The notes under the pieces were generated by a model. The model was not told the DNA's origin. It ran no database searches and saw only the letters and a list, made by a program, of their open reading frames with translations. The translations under genes and the position numbers were made by a program. This document shows positions 7,200-16,487 of a DNA stretch of 64,000 bases, one piece after another. Position 1 is the stretch's first letter. Every line of letters starts with the position of its first letter. Location of the stretch: contig OX638329.1 of NCBI GenBank assembly GCA_951812755.1, forward strand, positions 3,170,522-3,234,521, given 5' to 3'. The DNA comes from an uncultured Latescibacterota bacterium (GTDB lineage Bacteria; Latescibacterota; UBA2968).

Positions 7200-9602
7200 T
7201 TACTCTACAATGCGAAAATAGACGTATTTCCTATCCGTCTGATTAGTCTGTTTGTCCTTTGCCAATACGGTTAGTTGATAAATCCCTTCAGGTACCTGGT
7301 TCACATCGATCTGCAAATACGTGAAATCATCTTCTCGATTGCCTTCGTAATCGGCTGTTACGGTTCGCGCCAAATCGCCATCTTTTGATCGCTTGATCTT
7401 CAAGCCTTCGGCGGCAATGTGATGGACTTGGCCTCCACTCGTATAAACCTTCGTCTCGCCCCATATATCGCTATCGGGAAATATGCTACTGATCCCATCG
7501 CTATCCTGAGATTGACCGGTCTGCAAACCCTCGGAAGCGATGTAATATCCTTGTCCACTCCGCAGATCAATCTCCGTTTTACCCATCGTATCAATCAGTT
7601 TTTGAGAGGCAAACAATGTGGGCGAGAGGGTATCTACCTCTGGTTTGCCGATGGTATAGGAGATCTCATACTGGGTATTGCCAAAGTCATCGCGTTGGAG
7701 ATCATACAGTTCCAGATAGATAAAGACTGATTCAGACGGTGAAAATGTGCGGATAGGGTTGGGGGTGATGACCAGGTCGTCACGACTTTCTGGCAATGCT
7801 TTTCGCGCTTGAATATTGCTGCCGACGAGCAGATCACTCAGACGAAAGGTCTCATCATCATAGACATACTGCTCCTGGTCGCGTGCGATACCAATCGCGC
7901 CAGATGTCTGGTCCATTAATTCCACTGAAAAACGGTAATTGCCTTGAGGGATGAATAACATACGCGAGACCAACAGGTGATCTTTTCGGTGCCTCGCGGC
8001 TGCGCTTTGTGTCGGTTTCTGTGACAGTAGTGTTGAACTCTCGGATTTGCGTTTGAAGCTCACAGATTTGCGATAGTTATATACATCATTCCAGTGCTCA
8101 TCAAACAAGAACATGCCATCCCAAAAACTCACTTCGCCAGTTTCGAGGTTGGTTGTTAGTCGGTCTTTTGGAATCATATAGCTGAGTTCGATTCGTACGC
8201 TGTCTCGTTCTTCAAAAGTTGCAACCTGATAGGGCAGGGTGTATTTTCGATTGAGATACGGATCGACAAAGCGTTGGGCCATTTTTTTGAAGGTATGATG
8301 TGATGCTTCTTCATAGGCCCAAAAATATTTGGGCGGAGAAGATTGTCTCATTGCAGAATCTATGCCTTCTCGGTAGTCATCAAAGGCACTGTTTTGTACA
8401 TAGATCATCATTGTAGCTATGTCAGGGATGTCAGAGATCAGACTGACACCGTCAAAGGCAAAACCACCACCAAAACTCCAACGATCAGCACCATCGCCAC
8501 AATATACGATCTTGAAGGTCTCATAAAACCAGGTCTCTATCAGATTGGCAGTCTTTCCGCAATTGCCATAACCGGATATCCGCCGTCTATATCTTCCAAA
8601 TTTGATATAAGTCTTCCCCATATCCGTCTGCCAGCCTTCGACATTGGCAGAAAATCGTTTGAACCGCAAATTGCTGTATGCCAGGCGGCCAAAGTGTTCC
8701 ATTTTTCTTTCGTTGAAATCAGATAAATAGAGGGGGTCCTGGCTCTTCCAAAACATCTCGCGTTTCAATAGTATATCAATCGTCTGCGTCGTATCGCGGG
8801 GAGCAGGACCTTCTTGTGGCACAAGCAGATCAATAGATTCGAGCAACTCACGTTCTTCGATACTCATCAAGTCAAGGGCGCGCTGATAGTAGTCATTCGA
8901 GTCATTGAACTCGCCAATCTGATAGGCAGCAAGGCCACAGAATAGCAACGCATTTTTGTCATCTGGGTTTTGCGCGTGCAGGTCTTGCATCAAGGCTTGG
9001 AAGGTGCTCCAATCCTCATCTTCAAAGTAGAGTATGCCTAAAAAATAATACGGTTTCTGATTGGTCGCATCCAATTGGATACTTTTTCGCAAGACATGCT
9101 CCGCCTCTTGTTTGGCCTCTTGAGCATATTTCCTAAAATCTCGACGTTCATCTTTTATTGCCAGAAACTCGTACACCTGATACATACCCGCACCATCCAG
9201 GGCTACCGTATTGTCCGGTTCCTTTTCGCTCACGTCCTCGTATTGATTCAATGCCCGTGACCGAAAGCCCTGTGCCCACCAGATTTTTCCGCGTGTCAGC
9301 CGATATTCAGCGTTATTAGGGTCAATAGCGATAGCATGCTGTATCATCCGCATTGCGCGCTGGCGGTCATTCACAGTATTGGCTTGTAAATACAGGTTAG
9401 CCAATGCGTTGTAGGCTGGGGCATACTCGTCGTCGCGTGAAAGGATGACGCGGAATGCCTCGACACTTTCCTTCCGAGTCACCTTGCCGACTTGCTCTAC
9501 TGCTGCCTGAAACAGCGCATCTATTGTGGTTTTTCCTCTGGACAAGCCAGAACCAGAGAGACTGGTCAGCGTAATCAGTACAATATGAATTGTGAATCGC
9601 AT
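7200..9602 (-). CDS. TPR and GWxTD-domain secreted protein, copy 1
   Basis: An 800-residue protein of unknown biochemical role. A hydrophobic N-terminal segment follows MRFTIHI (export signal). Residues about 45-260 hold TPR-like helices (for example AYNALANLYLQA, YYFLGILYFED, NALLFCGLAAYQIGEF). The GWxTD motif is GWQTD at 323-327, followed by TYIKFGRYRRR, and beta-rich C-terminal repeats carry a GYYIASEGLQTG/HHIAAEGLKIKRSKDGD pattern. The start at 9602 has GGAAG just upstream; an earlier in-frame ATG at 9674 would overlap the preceding sensor gene and puts a charged stretch before the signal. It follows sensor gene copy 1 by 46 bases. Paralogues at 14144-16441 and 21351-23819. Confidence 0.85.
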   Translation of the reverse strand: MRFTIHIVLITLTSLSGSGLSRGKTTIDALFQAAVEQVGKVTRKESVEAFRVILSRDDEYAPAYNALANLYLQANTVNDRQRAMRMIQHAIAIDPNNAEYRLTRGKIWWAQGFRSRALNQYEDVSEKEPDNTVALDGAGMYQVYEFLAIKDERRDFRKYAQEAKQEAEHVLRKSIQLDATNQKPYYFLGILYFEDEDWSTFQALMQDLHAQNPDDKNALLFCGLAAYQIGEFNDSNDYYQRALDLMSIEERELLESIDLLVPQEGPAPRDTTQTIDILLKREMFWKSQDPLYLSDFNERKMEHFGRLAYSNLRFKRFSANVEGWQTDMGKTYIKFGRYRRRISGYGNCGKTANLIETWFYETFKIVYCGDGADRWSFGGGFAFDGVSLISDIPDIATMMIYVQNSAFDDYREGIDSAMRQSSPPKYFWAYEEASHHTFKKMAQRFVDPYLNRKYTLPYQVATFEERDSVRIELSYMIPKDRLTTNLETGEVSFWDGMFLFDEHWNDVYNYRKSVSFKRKSESSTLLSQKPTQSAAARHRKDHLLVSRMLFIPQGNYRFSVELMDQTSGAIGIARDQEQYVYDDETFRLSDLLVGSNIQARKALPESRDDLVITPNPIRTFSPSESVFIYLELYDLQRDDFGNTQYEISYTIGKPEVDTLSPTLFASQKLIDTMGKTEIDLRSGQGYYIASEGLQTGQSQDSDGISSIFPDSDIWGETKVYTSGGQVHHIAAEGLKIKRSKDGDLARTVTADYEGNREDDFTYLQIDVNQVPEGIYQLTVLAKDKQTNQTDRKYVYFRIVE

Positions 9603-9648
9603 TCTCTTCCTTTTTCTTTTGCTAATACTGTGAATAGTTTTCGCCCTT

Positions 9649-12600
9649 TCAGTTTTTAGCTGGAATAGGCCCATTGGTCAATAACGCCTTCACAGCGGTT
9701 TCAACGCGATCTCCGCGCAGATTCGGCGCGTTGATGACGCCATTTTGGTTTACCAGAAATGCCGATGGAATACCCCATACGCCGTAGGATTTTGAAATTG
9801 TTCGCGCCTTTTCTTTGTCAAATACCTGCACATAGCTCAGCTTTTCTTTTTTGACAAAATCTCGCAGTGCTTGCTCATCGTGATCCAAACTCACACCCAC
9901 GACTTCCAGACCCTGATCTCGATATGTTTCAGCAATTCTTTTGATCGTCGGAATCTCATCGACGCACGGGGGACACCACGTTGCCCAAAAGTCGATCAAC
10001 ACGGCTTTTTTGTTCCGGTAATCTGATAGCCGGAATGTTGATCCATCCAACCGTTTGGCCTCAAATTCCGGTGCCATATCTCCCAAGCTCAAAGTCGAGC
10101 GTTCCTCCATTTCCAATTCCGCTATATAACGCAATTCTTTTTTATTCGTTAGATCAATCGTATCGACTTTGCTCCAGTGTTTTCTACCAGAACCGAGGTG
10201 GTCAGTTTTGCGAAACCTAATGGCAATCCGCGCAGAAGGCAGACCGCGCAATCCAAACCGTCCCTCTTCGTCTGTTTCAGTACCGCCTAATGAGACAAGA
10301 TTTTCAGGATCATCTGCTAAAATATTGGGGCTTACATAAACATCTGAAACAGGCTGTCCGTTATAAGTTGCAATACCTGTAAGTTGCGCGTCTCCCAGGG
10401 GTTCAAAGTTTAGCGTCATATCGCGGTCTTCGATTACCACTGTCCGAGATTGACCAGAGTGATGTATTGTTATCGTGTGACCATCTATTTCCATTTCTTC
10501 GGGCTTGGGGCCGCTCATGAAAATGCCATATTTCCCCGGCTCCAGATAGTCCAAACGATATGCACCATTGGCATCTGTACGGTCTGTTTTCGGAAAAATA
10601 CGACCACTTGATCTTTTAATTGGAAAGGCCGTGATTCTTAACCCTTCTACAGAACCGTCATTCAGGGATACCACACCTGAAACAGAATACACATCGCTCG
10701 GGGGTTCAAAGTTCAACGTCACATCGCGGTCTTTGATTACCAGCGTCTGAGATTGAACAGGGTAATATATTGTCTCCGGGTGCCCATCTATTTCCTTTTC
10801 TTTGAGTAAACTCATGGAAATGCGATATTCTCCTGGCTCCAGATCGTCTAAACGATATGTACCATTGGCATCTGTCTGATCTGTTTTTGGATACACAGGT
10901 TCATTTGATCTTTCAACTGGAAAAGCTCTGATTTCCAGCCCTTCTACAGAGTCTTTTTTTAGGGATACCACGCCTGAAACAGAATACACCCGGAAACGCT
11001 TTACCGGGATATCTATATCCATCACTGCTTGACCTTCGTCGTCAATTTTGAGCTTTATTGTACTATCGGCAGAGACAATTTGCTGATTTATAATTCCGAT
11101 ATCGGAATGGGTTACCCAGATATGACCTTTATGTACATCTATATTCTCTAAAATAAATAAACCCGACGTATCGGTATAGGTATTGCGGTGAAAGGGGAGG
11201 GGAGGTGGTGCTGTATATTTAGCACGAGGCATCGGGGGGCGGCCAAAGGCAACACGCGCCCTTGCAACGGGTTGATCGGACTCATCGACAACGCGACCGC
11301 GCAGGGTTATTCCCTTTTTCAAAGCTATATTTATCTGGCCTTCGACTGCATTTTCAACTGTTAGTGCGGTTTGTGCATATCCTTTTGCAGCGACTTCAAA
11401 AGTAGCCTGTGGCCCCGCGACCTGCCAGCCTTCAAATTTTCCATTGGCATCTGTAGTTAAAACCTGGGGAGATAACCGTTTATCTCTTGAAGTGTCATCT
11501 GAAATCACCACGACAGCATTAGTAATTGGATTATTGGATGTATCGAGCACGCGCCCGGATATGCGGCGCGAGTTGAGCAAGAGCAGATCGACATTGTCGA
11601 TTTCGCGTTCAGATTCTGCATTGACAGTCACAGGATCCGTCGCATTTTTGGATGCAATCCGCATGCGATATATGCCCGGGGTGACCTCAACGCGATAGCG
11701 GCCATCTTCATCTGTCTTGGTTCCTGCGTGTACCTCGCCATCGTCGTATTCAGCCCATATTCCCATATTTGCTACGGGTTGACCATCGCGCTGACCGATC
11801 ACTTTGCCTGAAATTGTTGTCAGGTGATCAGTAGGGGGCTTATAAGATGCAGTGCCAGAGATATCAAAAGAAAAAGAGCCATCTCCTTTTTCTATTAAAC
11901 TTTCGATAAAAATGCTGGGAATGCCATGCCTGCCCGTCGAACGCAACCACATTCCATCTTTATAGCGCATCAAGCCTCTGGCTTCTACCACTTTATGGTC
12001 ATCTTGATGCGTGCCAAACCACAAATCGCCGTTTTCGGTTTGCCAGATATTTCGAGAAGCGCGAATGGGCAATCCCGCATGCGCATCGTGGTATGTCCAG
12101 GTTGTGCCGTCAAAGCTGGAAATCCCGCCTCTGCTCCGCGTTATAGTGCGTCCCCGATGTGATCCATGTACGGCCCAAAGCGTGCCTGCTTGATCGTAAA
12201 ATAGCTCATAGATCTTGCGACCCTCGTACACATGGGCACTGCGTATCTTTTCAACGGGGATATTATCGACAAGGTGAGATGTCCATTTCCCATCTTTGTA
12301 ATAGCTCAATCCGCGAAGGGTGGCGATCCACACGCCGCCTTTGGGGTCGGCGACTACATCGTAAACTCGATTGTGAATCAGTCCATCTTCCACAGTATAG
12401 TTATGCCATGTTTTGCCATCAAAGTGCAAAATTCCATTTCCGCCCTGGATTTGATCCAGGCCACCGCGTGCTGTAATATTTTTACTGCTCTTGCGGATCC
12501 ATATACCGCCATCTGTATCTTCGGCAAATTTTGATCCGACACCGTGTTCTCCCAAACCCGTTTTGTTATCCCATATCCGCCATACCTTTCCATTGAAGTT

Positions 12601-14028
12601 CGTGATAACCAGACGACCTTTATATACCCCGGCAAACCACAGGGAGCCATTGTGTGCCTGCATAAAGGCACTGATGCTCACCAATGAACCACCCTCTGGC
12701 AATGTGAACTTTTGCCACGCATCTCCATCTTGCAAATAAAGTCCATCACTGCCGTGCCACCACCTGCGTCCATCGTGCATTTTTAGTGGAAGCGTATGGT
12801 GTGACACTTTACTGGTATCAGTTATAGCAACACCACCTTCAAATATAATTTTATTATTATGATCTACCTTTGAAGTACTCAGGCTGCCGATGATTATCGC
12901 CCCACCGATAAATACCACTGCCATCGCGAGTGCCGACAAGCGACCAACTCGCGGAGACACATGGCCGTCCAGGGTGATAATGCGATTGACCCGCGCCATG
13001 ACCTGAGTTCTTCGCGCCATGTCCATGCTCAGAGCCATCGCAGGACGAGGATGTAGTTGGGTCGCCACATTCAGGAGTGTATCCGCATAGCTTTCAGAAT
13101 TGCCAGTTGTCGTCACTGTCCAATCATCGCAGGCTTGTTCTTGAACTTCAAAGAGCAGATGCTTGACGCGGTGGAATAGGGGATTGAACCAGTAAAACGC
13201 CATGCCTACCATTGCCAGCAAACGATACAGGCAATCCCATCGCTTGACGTGAATGAGTTCGTGAATCAAAATTGATTCCAACTGATAGCGCGATTCGACC
13301 ATAGGCGCTGGCAATACGACGACTGGCTTCAGGAATCCTACCTGAGTTGGACTGCTGATTTTGTCACTGACGGATAGTGCGACGGATCGCCGAATATCCA
13401 ATTGATTCTTTAAGACCTGTAAATCATTTTGAAGCTGTTCGTCTTCACAGGGCAATAGAGATCGACGAAACTTGCAAACTATTATTAGACAATAGATTAC
13501 CCGAATCAATAAAATCAATACGCCAACAGCATAGACCACTATCACACCATACAAAGCCTGTGCTGAAGTGATTTTATCCAGTATATGGGCTGTCCAATTG
13601 ACCGATTTTGTCTCGGCATTTTTTTCGAAAACAATCTGTGCAGATGAGGGAGATACGAAGTCTTGAGATAATTCAACATCCTGGGATGGAGTCTTATCAG
13701 ACACCGTTTGTTGCTTCAATGCAGATGTGGATTTTGCCAGAGGTGTATCAGGGACAACAACAGGTTGAGGAGAAGGAATAGCCTGTTCTGAAGATGGCGA
13801 TAGCGCATCAAATTGAAATCGCAGGGAAGGTAGGCACAAAGACGCGATGGGAATGACCAGCACGCCGATAAGACACCAGCTTAAAAGCAAACTGCGCTTT
13901 GCTGCCTGTCGCGTGCCCAGAAGCCACACAGCAAGCAGAACAAAACCCATAAAGAGGGTCGTCTTGATAGTCGCATTGAGGAGAAAGATAGCAATCGGGT
14001 CCAGGACATTGACCAATGTATCGATCAT
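9649..14028 (-). CDS. Giant BlaR1/M56 sensor-protease fused to propeller, beta-sandwich and TlpA domains, copy 1
   Basis: 1459 residues. The N-terminal part is a BlaR1-type M56 metalloprotease: membrane segments near 12-38, 47-65, 157-185 and 364-385, and HELIH at 256-260 with the third ligand in EQACDD (297-302). After the last membrane segment come propeller-like repeats (about 405-730; GDLWFGTH, GGVWIATLRGLS), then several carboxypeptidase-regulatory-like beta-sandwiches (from about 735; ISGKV...DEDGRYRVEVTPG), and finally a TlpA/ResA-like thioredoxin domain (about 1310-1459) with C1352-P-P-C1355. By BlaR1 topology the protease faces the cytoplasm and everything after residue 385 the periplasm. 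The penicillin-binding sensor of BlaR1 is absent. Preceded by a 38-codon blaI tail with a 4-base overlap; followed by the GWxTD gene. Confidence 0.88.
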   Translation of the reverse strand: MIDTLVNVLDPIAIFLLNATIKTTLFMGFVLLAVWLLGTRQAAKRSLLLSWCLIGVLVIPIASLCLPSLRFQFDALSPSSEQAIPSPQPVVVPDTPLAKSTSALKQQTVSDKTPSQDVELSQDFVSPSSAQIVFEKNAETKSVNWTAHILDKITSAQALYGVIVVYAVGVLILLIRVIYCLIIVCKFRRSLLPCEDEQLQNDLQVLKNQLDIRRSVALSVSDKISSPTQVGFLKPVVVLPAPMVESRYQLESILIHELIHVKRWDCLYRLLAMVGMAFYWFNPLFHRVKHLLFEVQEQACDDWTVTTTGNSESYADTLLNVATQLHPRPAMALSMDMARRTQVMARVNRIITLDGHVSPRVGRLSALAMAVVFIGGAIIIGSLSTSKVDHNNKIIFEGGVAITDTSKVSHHTLPLKMHDGRRWWHGSDGLYLQDGDAWQKFTLPEGGSLVSISAFMQAHNGSLWFAGVYKGRLVITNFNGKVWRIWDNKTGLGEHGVGSKFAEDTDGGIWIRKSSKNITARGGLDQIQGGNGILHFDGKTWHNYTVEDGLIHNRVYDVVADPKGGVWIATLRGLSYYKDGKWTSHLVDNIPVEKIRSAHVYEGRKIYELFYDQAGTLWAVHGSHRGRTITRSRGGISSFDGTTWTYHDAHAGLPIRASRNIWQTENGDLWFGTHQDDHKVVEARGLMRYKDGMWLRSTGRHGIPSIFIESLIEKGDGSFSFDISGTASYKPPTDHLTTISGKVIGQRDGQPVANMGIWAEYDDGEVHAGTKTDEDGRYRVEVTPGIYRMRIASKNATDPVTVNAESEREIDNVDLLLLNSRRISGRVLDTSNNPITNAVVVISDDTSRDKRLSPQVLTTDANGKFEGWQVAGPQATFEVAAKGYAQTALTVENAVEGQINIALKKGITLRGRVVDESDQPVARARVAFGRPPMPRAKYTAPPPLPFHRNTYTDTSGLFILENIDVHKGHIWVTHSDIGIINQQIVSADSTIKLKIDDEGQAVMDIDIPVKRFRVYSVSGVVSLKKDSVEGLEIRAFPVERSNEPVYPKTDQTDANGTYRLDDLEPGEYRISMSLLKEKEIDGHPETIYYPVQSQTLVIKDRDVTLNFEPPSDVYSVSGVVSLNDGSVEGLRITAFPIKRSSGRIFPKTDRTDANGAYRLDYLEPGKYGIFMSGPKPEEMEIDGHTITIHHSGQSRTVVIEDRDMTLNFEPLGDAQLTGIATYNGQPVSDVYVSPNILADDPENLVSLGGTETDEEGRFGLRGLPSARIAIRFRKTDHLGSGRKHWSKVDTIDLTNKKELRYIAELEMEERSTLSLGDMAPEFEAKRLDGSTFRLSDYRNKKAVLIDFWATWCPPCVDEIPTIKRIAETYRDQGLEVVGVSLDHDEQALRDFVKKEKLSYVQVFDKEKARTISKSYGVWGIPSAFLVNQNGVINAPNLRGDRVETAVKALLTNGPIPAKN
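10390..10989 (-). repeat. Tandem duplication of a beta-sandwich module inside sensor copy 1
   Basis: Two adjacent modules of 99 and 101 residues, both starting VYSVSGVVSL and ending around TLNFEP; the first lies at 10693-10989 and the second at 10390-10692. Sensor copy 2 has one such module. The DNA is still alike in both, for example GAAACAGAATACAC at 10976 and 10679. Confidence 0.85.
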
Positions 14029-14141
14029 GATGTGCCTCCTTTGCGTTGCTTGAGTTTTTCACGCAATCGCGCTACGTCGTCCAAATCTATCTCTTCGTCT
14101 TCAACCAGTCGCGCCAGCAATAGTTTGGTCGAATCGCTCAT
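14025..14141 (-). pseudogene. blaI 3' remnant, 38 codons, still open
   Basis: Reads MSDSTKLLLARLVEDEE and ends KLKQRKGGTS, nearly the same as the last 36 residues of the BlaI at 20507-20890 (STELLLARLVEDEE, KLKQRTGGTS). The DNA-binding part is gone: the remnant begins with an ATG two bases after the stop of the GWxTD gene copy 2 (14144). Its TGA overlaps the ATG of sensor copy 1 by 4 bases, as in the intact blaI-sensor pair, so it may survive as a leader peptide that couples translation of the sensor to the gene before it. Confidence 0.85.
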
Positions 14142-14143
14142 AT

Positions 14144-16441
14144 TTATTTTATGATACGGAAATAAACGTATTTTCTATCCGTCTGCTCTGTCCGCTTATC
14201 CTGTGCCGATACGGTCAATTGATAAATCCCCTCAGGCACCTTATTCACATCGATTTGCAAATACGTGAAATCATCTTCTCGATTGCCTTCATAATTGGCT
14301 GTCACAGTTCGAGACAAATCGCCATCTTTTGATCGCTTAATCTTCAAGCCTTCGGCGGTGATGTGATGGACTTGCCCCCCACTCGTATAAACCCTCGTCT
14401 CGCCCCATATATCGCTATCGGGAAATACGCTACTGCCCTCCTCGCCATCCTCAGGCCGTCCGGTCTGCAACCCCTGAGCAGCTATATAATCTGTTTGTCC
14501 ACTCCGTAGATCAATCTCAGTTTTACCCATCGTAGAAATCAGACTTTGAGATGCGAACAAGGTCGGAGACAGGGTATCTACTTCGGGCTTGCCAATGGTG
14601 TAGGAGATCTCATACTGTGTGCTGCCAAAATCGTCGCGTTTGAGATCATACAGTTCCAGATAGATAAAGACCGGTTCAGATGGTGAAAATGTGCGGACGG
14701 GGTTGGGTGTGATGAGCAGGTCGTCACGGCTTTCTGGCAATGCTTTCTTCGTTTGAATATCGTTGCCGACGAGCAGATCACTCAGACGAAAGGTCTCCTG
14801 ACCATATACAAAGGGTTTCTCATCGCGTGCCACACCAATTAAACCGGATGTTTGATCCATAAATTCTATTGAAAAATGATAGCTGCTCTGGCGTACAGGT
14901 ACCGTGCGTGAGATCAGCAGGTGATCATTGCGATGTTTTGCTGCGGTGTTTTGTGCTGGCTGCGGCTTCGGAAAAGTGAGGGTCTTGAACTTGCGATAGT
15001 TATACATATCGCTCCACTGCTGATCAAAGAAGAACACACCATCCCAAAAACTTACTTTGCCCGTTTTCGGGTTTTTTGTTAATTGGTTTTTGGGAATCAT
15101 ATAGCTGAGTTCGACGCGCATCCTGTTTTGTTCTTCAAAGGTGGCGATTTGATAGGGGAGGGTATATTTGCGCTCTAAGTAGGGATCGATAAAGCGTTGG
15201 GGTGTTTTCCGAAAGGTATGATGCGAAGCCTCGTCGAAGTACCCCAGGTGATTACGGGCACCAACTTGTCCTACCTCAAAACCACCACAGAAGCTCCAGC
15301 GATCGGCACCATTCCCGCAATATTCGATCTTAAATGTTTCGTAATACCAGGTTTCCATCATTCTATAAAATGCCCTGTACTGGTCCTGTCCTACAGAAAA
15401 GAAAAAGGTTCTTCTTCTTCTATATCTTCCAAATTTGATATAGGTCTTTCCCATATCCGTCTGCCACCCTTCGATATCATCAGAAAATCGCCTGAATCGC
15501 AAATTTGCATAAGCCATACGACCAAAGTGCGCCATCTTTCTTTCGTTAAAATCAGACAAATAGAGTGGGTCCTGACGCTTCCAAAACATCTCGCGTTTCA
15601 ATAACGCATCAATCGTCCGCGTCGCATCGCGAGATGCATGATTTTCTTTTGGTGCAAGCAGGTCGATAGATTCGAGCAACTCGCGCTCTTCTACACTCAT
15701 CAAGTCAAGGGCACGTTGATAGTATTCATGCGATTCATCGAATTCGCCAATCTGATAGGCGGCAAGCCCACAGAACAACAGCGCATTTTTGTCATCTGGA
15801 TATTGCGCGCGCAGAGCTTGCATCAGGGCGTGGAAGGCATCCCAGTATTTATCTTCAAAGTAGAGTATGCCCAACAAATAATAAGGTGTCTGATTGGTTC
15901 CATCCAATTCGATGCTTTTTCTCAGGACCTGAATAGCTTCTTGTTTGGCTTCCTGAGCAAATCCCCTGAAATCTCGGGTTTGGGAATTATCTTTTATTCT
16001 TAGAAATTCATACACCCAGAACATACCCAGGCCATTGAGGACATCCGTATTGTTGGGATGCTTTTCGGTTACGTCCTTGAATTGGTTGAATGCGCGTGAC
16101 CGAAAGCCCTGCGTCCACCAGATTTTTCCGCGTGTTATCCGATACTCTATATTGTCGGGGTCACTTGCGATTGCCTGCTGGATCATCCGCATTGCGCGCT
16201 GTCGGCCATTTACGCTGTGATCCAACAGATGCAGTTTGGCCAATTCATTATATGCAGGTGCGTAATCTTTCTCTTTGGAAATAATCTCCTCGAACGCCAC
16301 AATGCTTTCCCTTTGGCTTACCTTCCCAACTTGCTGCTCTGCCACATGAAATAGCGAGTCTATTGTTGTTTCGCCTTTGGACGATCCATGACCCAAAATG
16401 CAGGTCAATGTGATCAATCCGATGCGAATTGTGAATCGCAT
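14144..16441 (-). CDS. TPR and GWxTD-domain secreted protein, copy 2
   Basis: 765 residues, paralogue of the proteins at 7200-9602 and 21351-23819, with the same order: export signal after MRFTIRI, TPR-like helices, GWQTD at 325-329 followed by the TYIKFGRYRRR stretch, and beta-rich C-terminal region. It is shorter than copy 1 in the stretch between the GWxTD motif and DEASHHTFRK. The start lies 46 bases after the end of sensor copy 2, exactly as in unit 1; an upstream ATG at 16513 overlaps the sensor gene and is less likely. AAGGATGAG precedes the ATG. Function unknown; the fixed gene order suggests it works with the sensor in the cell envelope. Confidence 0.85.
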   Translation of the reverse strand: MRFTIRIGLITLTCILGHGSSKGETTIDSLFHVAEQQVGKVSQRESIVAFEEIISKEKDYAPAYNELAKLHLLDHSVNGRQRAMRMIQQAIASDPDNIEYRITRGKIWWTQGFRSRAFNQFKDVTEKHPNNTDVLNGLGMFWVYEFLRIKDNSQTRDFRGFAQEAKQEAIQVLRKSIELDGTNQTPYYLLGILYFEDKYWDAFHALMQALRAQYPDDKNALLFCGLAAYQIGEFDESHEYYQRALDLMSVEERELLESIDLLAPKENHASRDATRTIDALLKREMFWKRQDPLYLSDFNERKMAHFGRMAYANLRFRRFSDDIEGWQTDMGKTYIKFGRYRRRRTFFFSVGQDQYRAFYRMMETWYYETFKIEYCGNGADRWSFCGGFEVGQVGARNHLGYFDEASHHTFRKTPQRFIDPYLERKYTLPYQIATFEEQNRMRVELSYMIPKNQLTKNPKTGKVSFWDGVFFFDQQWSDMYNYRKFKTLTFPKPQPAQNTAAKHRNDHLLISRTVPVRQSSYHFSIEFMDQTSGLIGVARDEKPFVYGQETFRLSDLLVGNDIQTKKALPESRDDLLITPNPVRTFSPSEPVFIYLELYDLKRDDFGSTQYEISYTIGKPEVDTLSPTLFASQSLISTMGKTEIDLRSGQTDYIAAQGLQTGRPEDGEEGSSVFPDSDIWGETRVYTSGGQVHHITAEGLKIKRSKDGDLSRTVTANYEGNREDDFTYLQIDVNKVPEGIYQLTVSAQDKRTEQTDRKYVYFRIIK

Positions 16442-16487
16442 TCTCATCCTTTTTCCTTGTGCCAATACTATGAATAGTTTCATCAGT

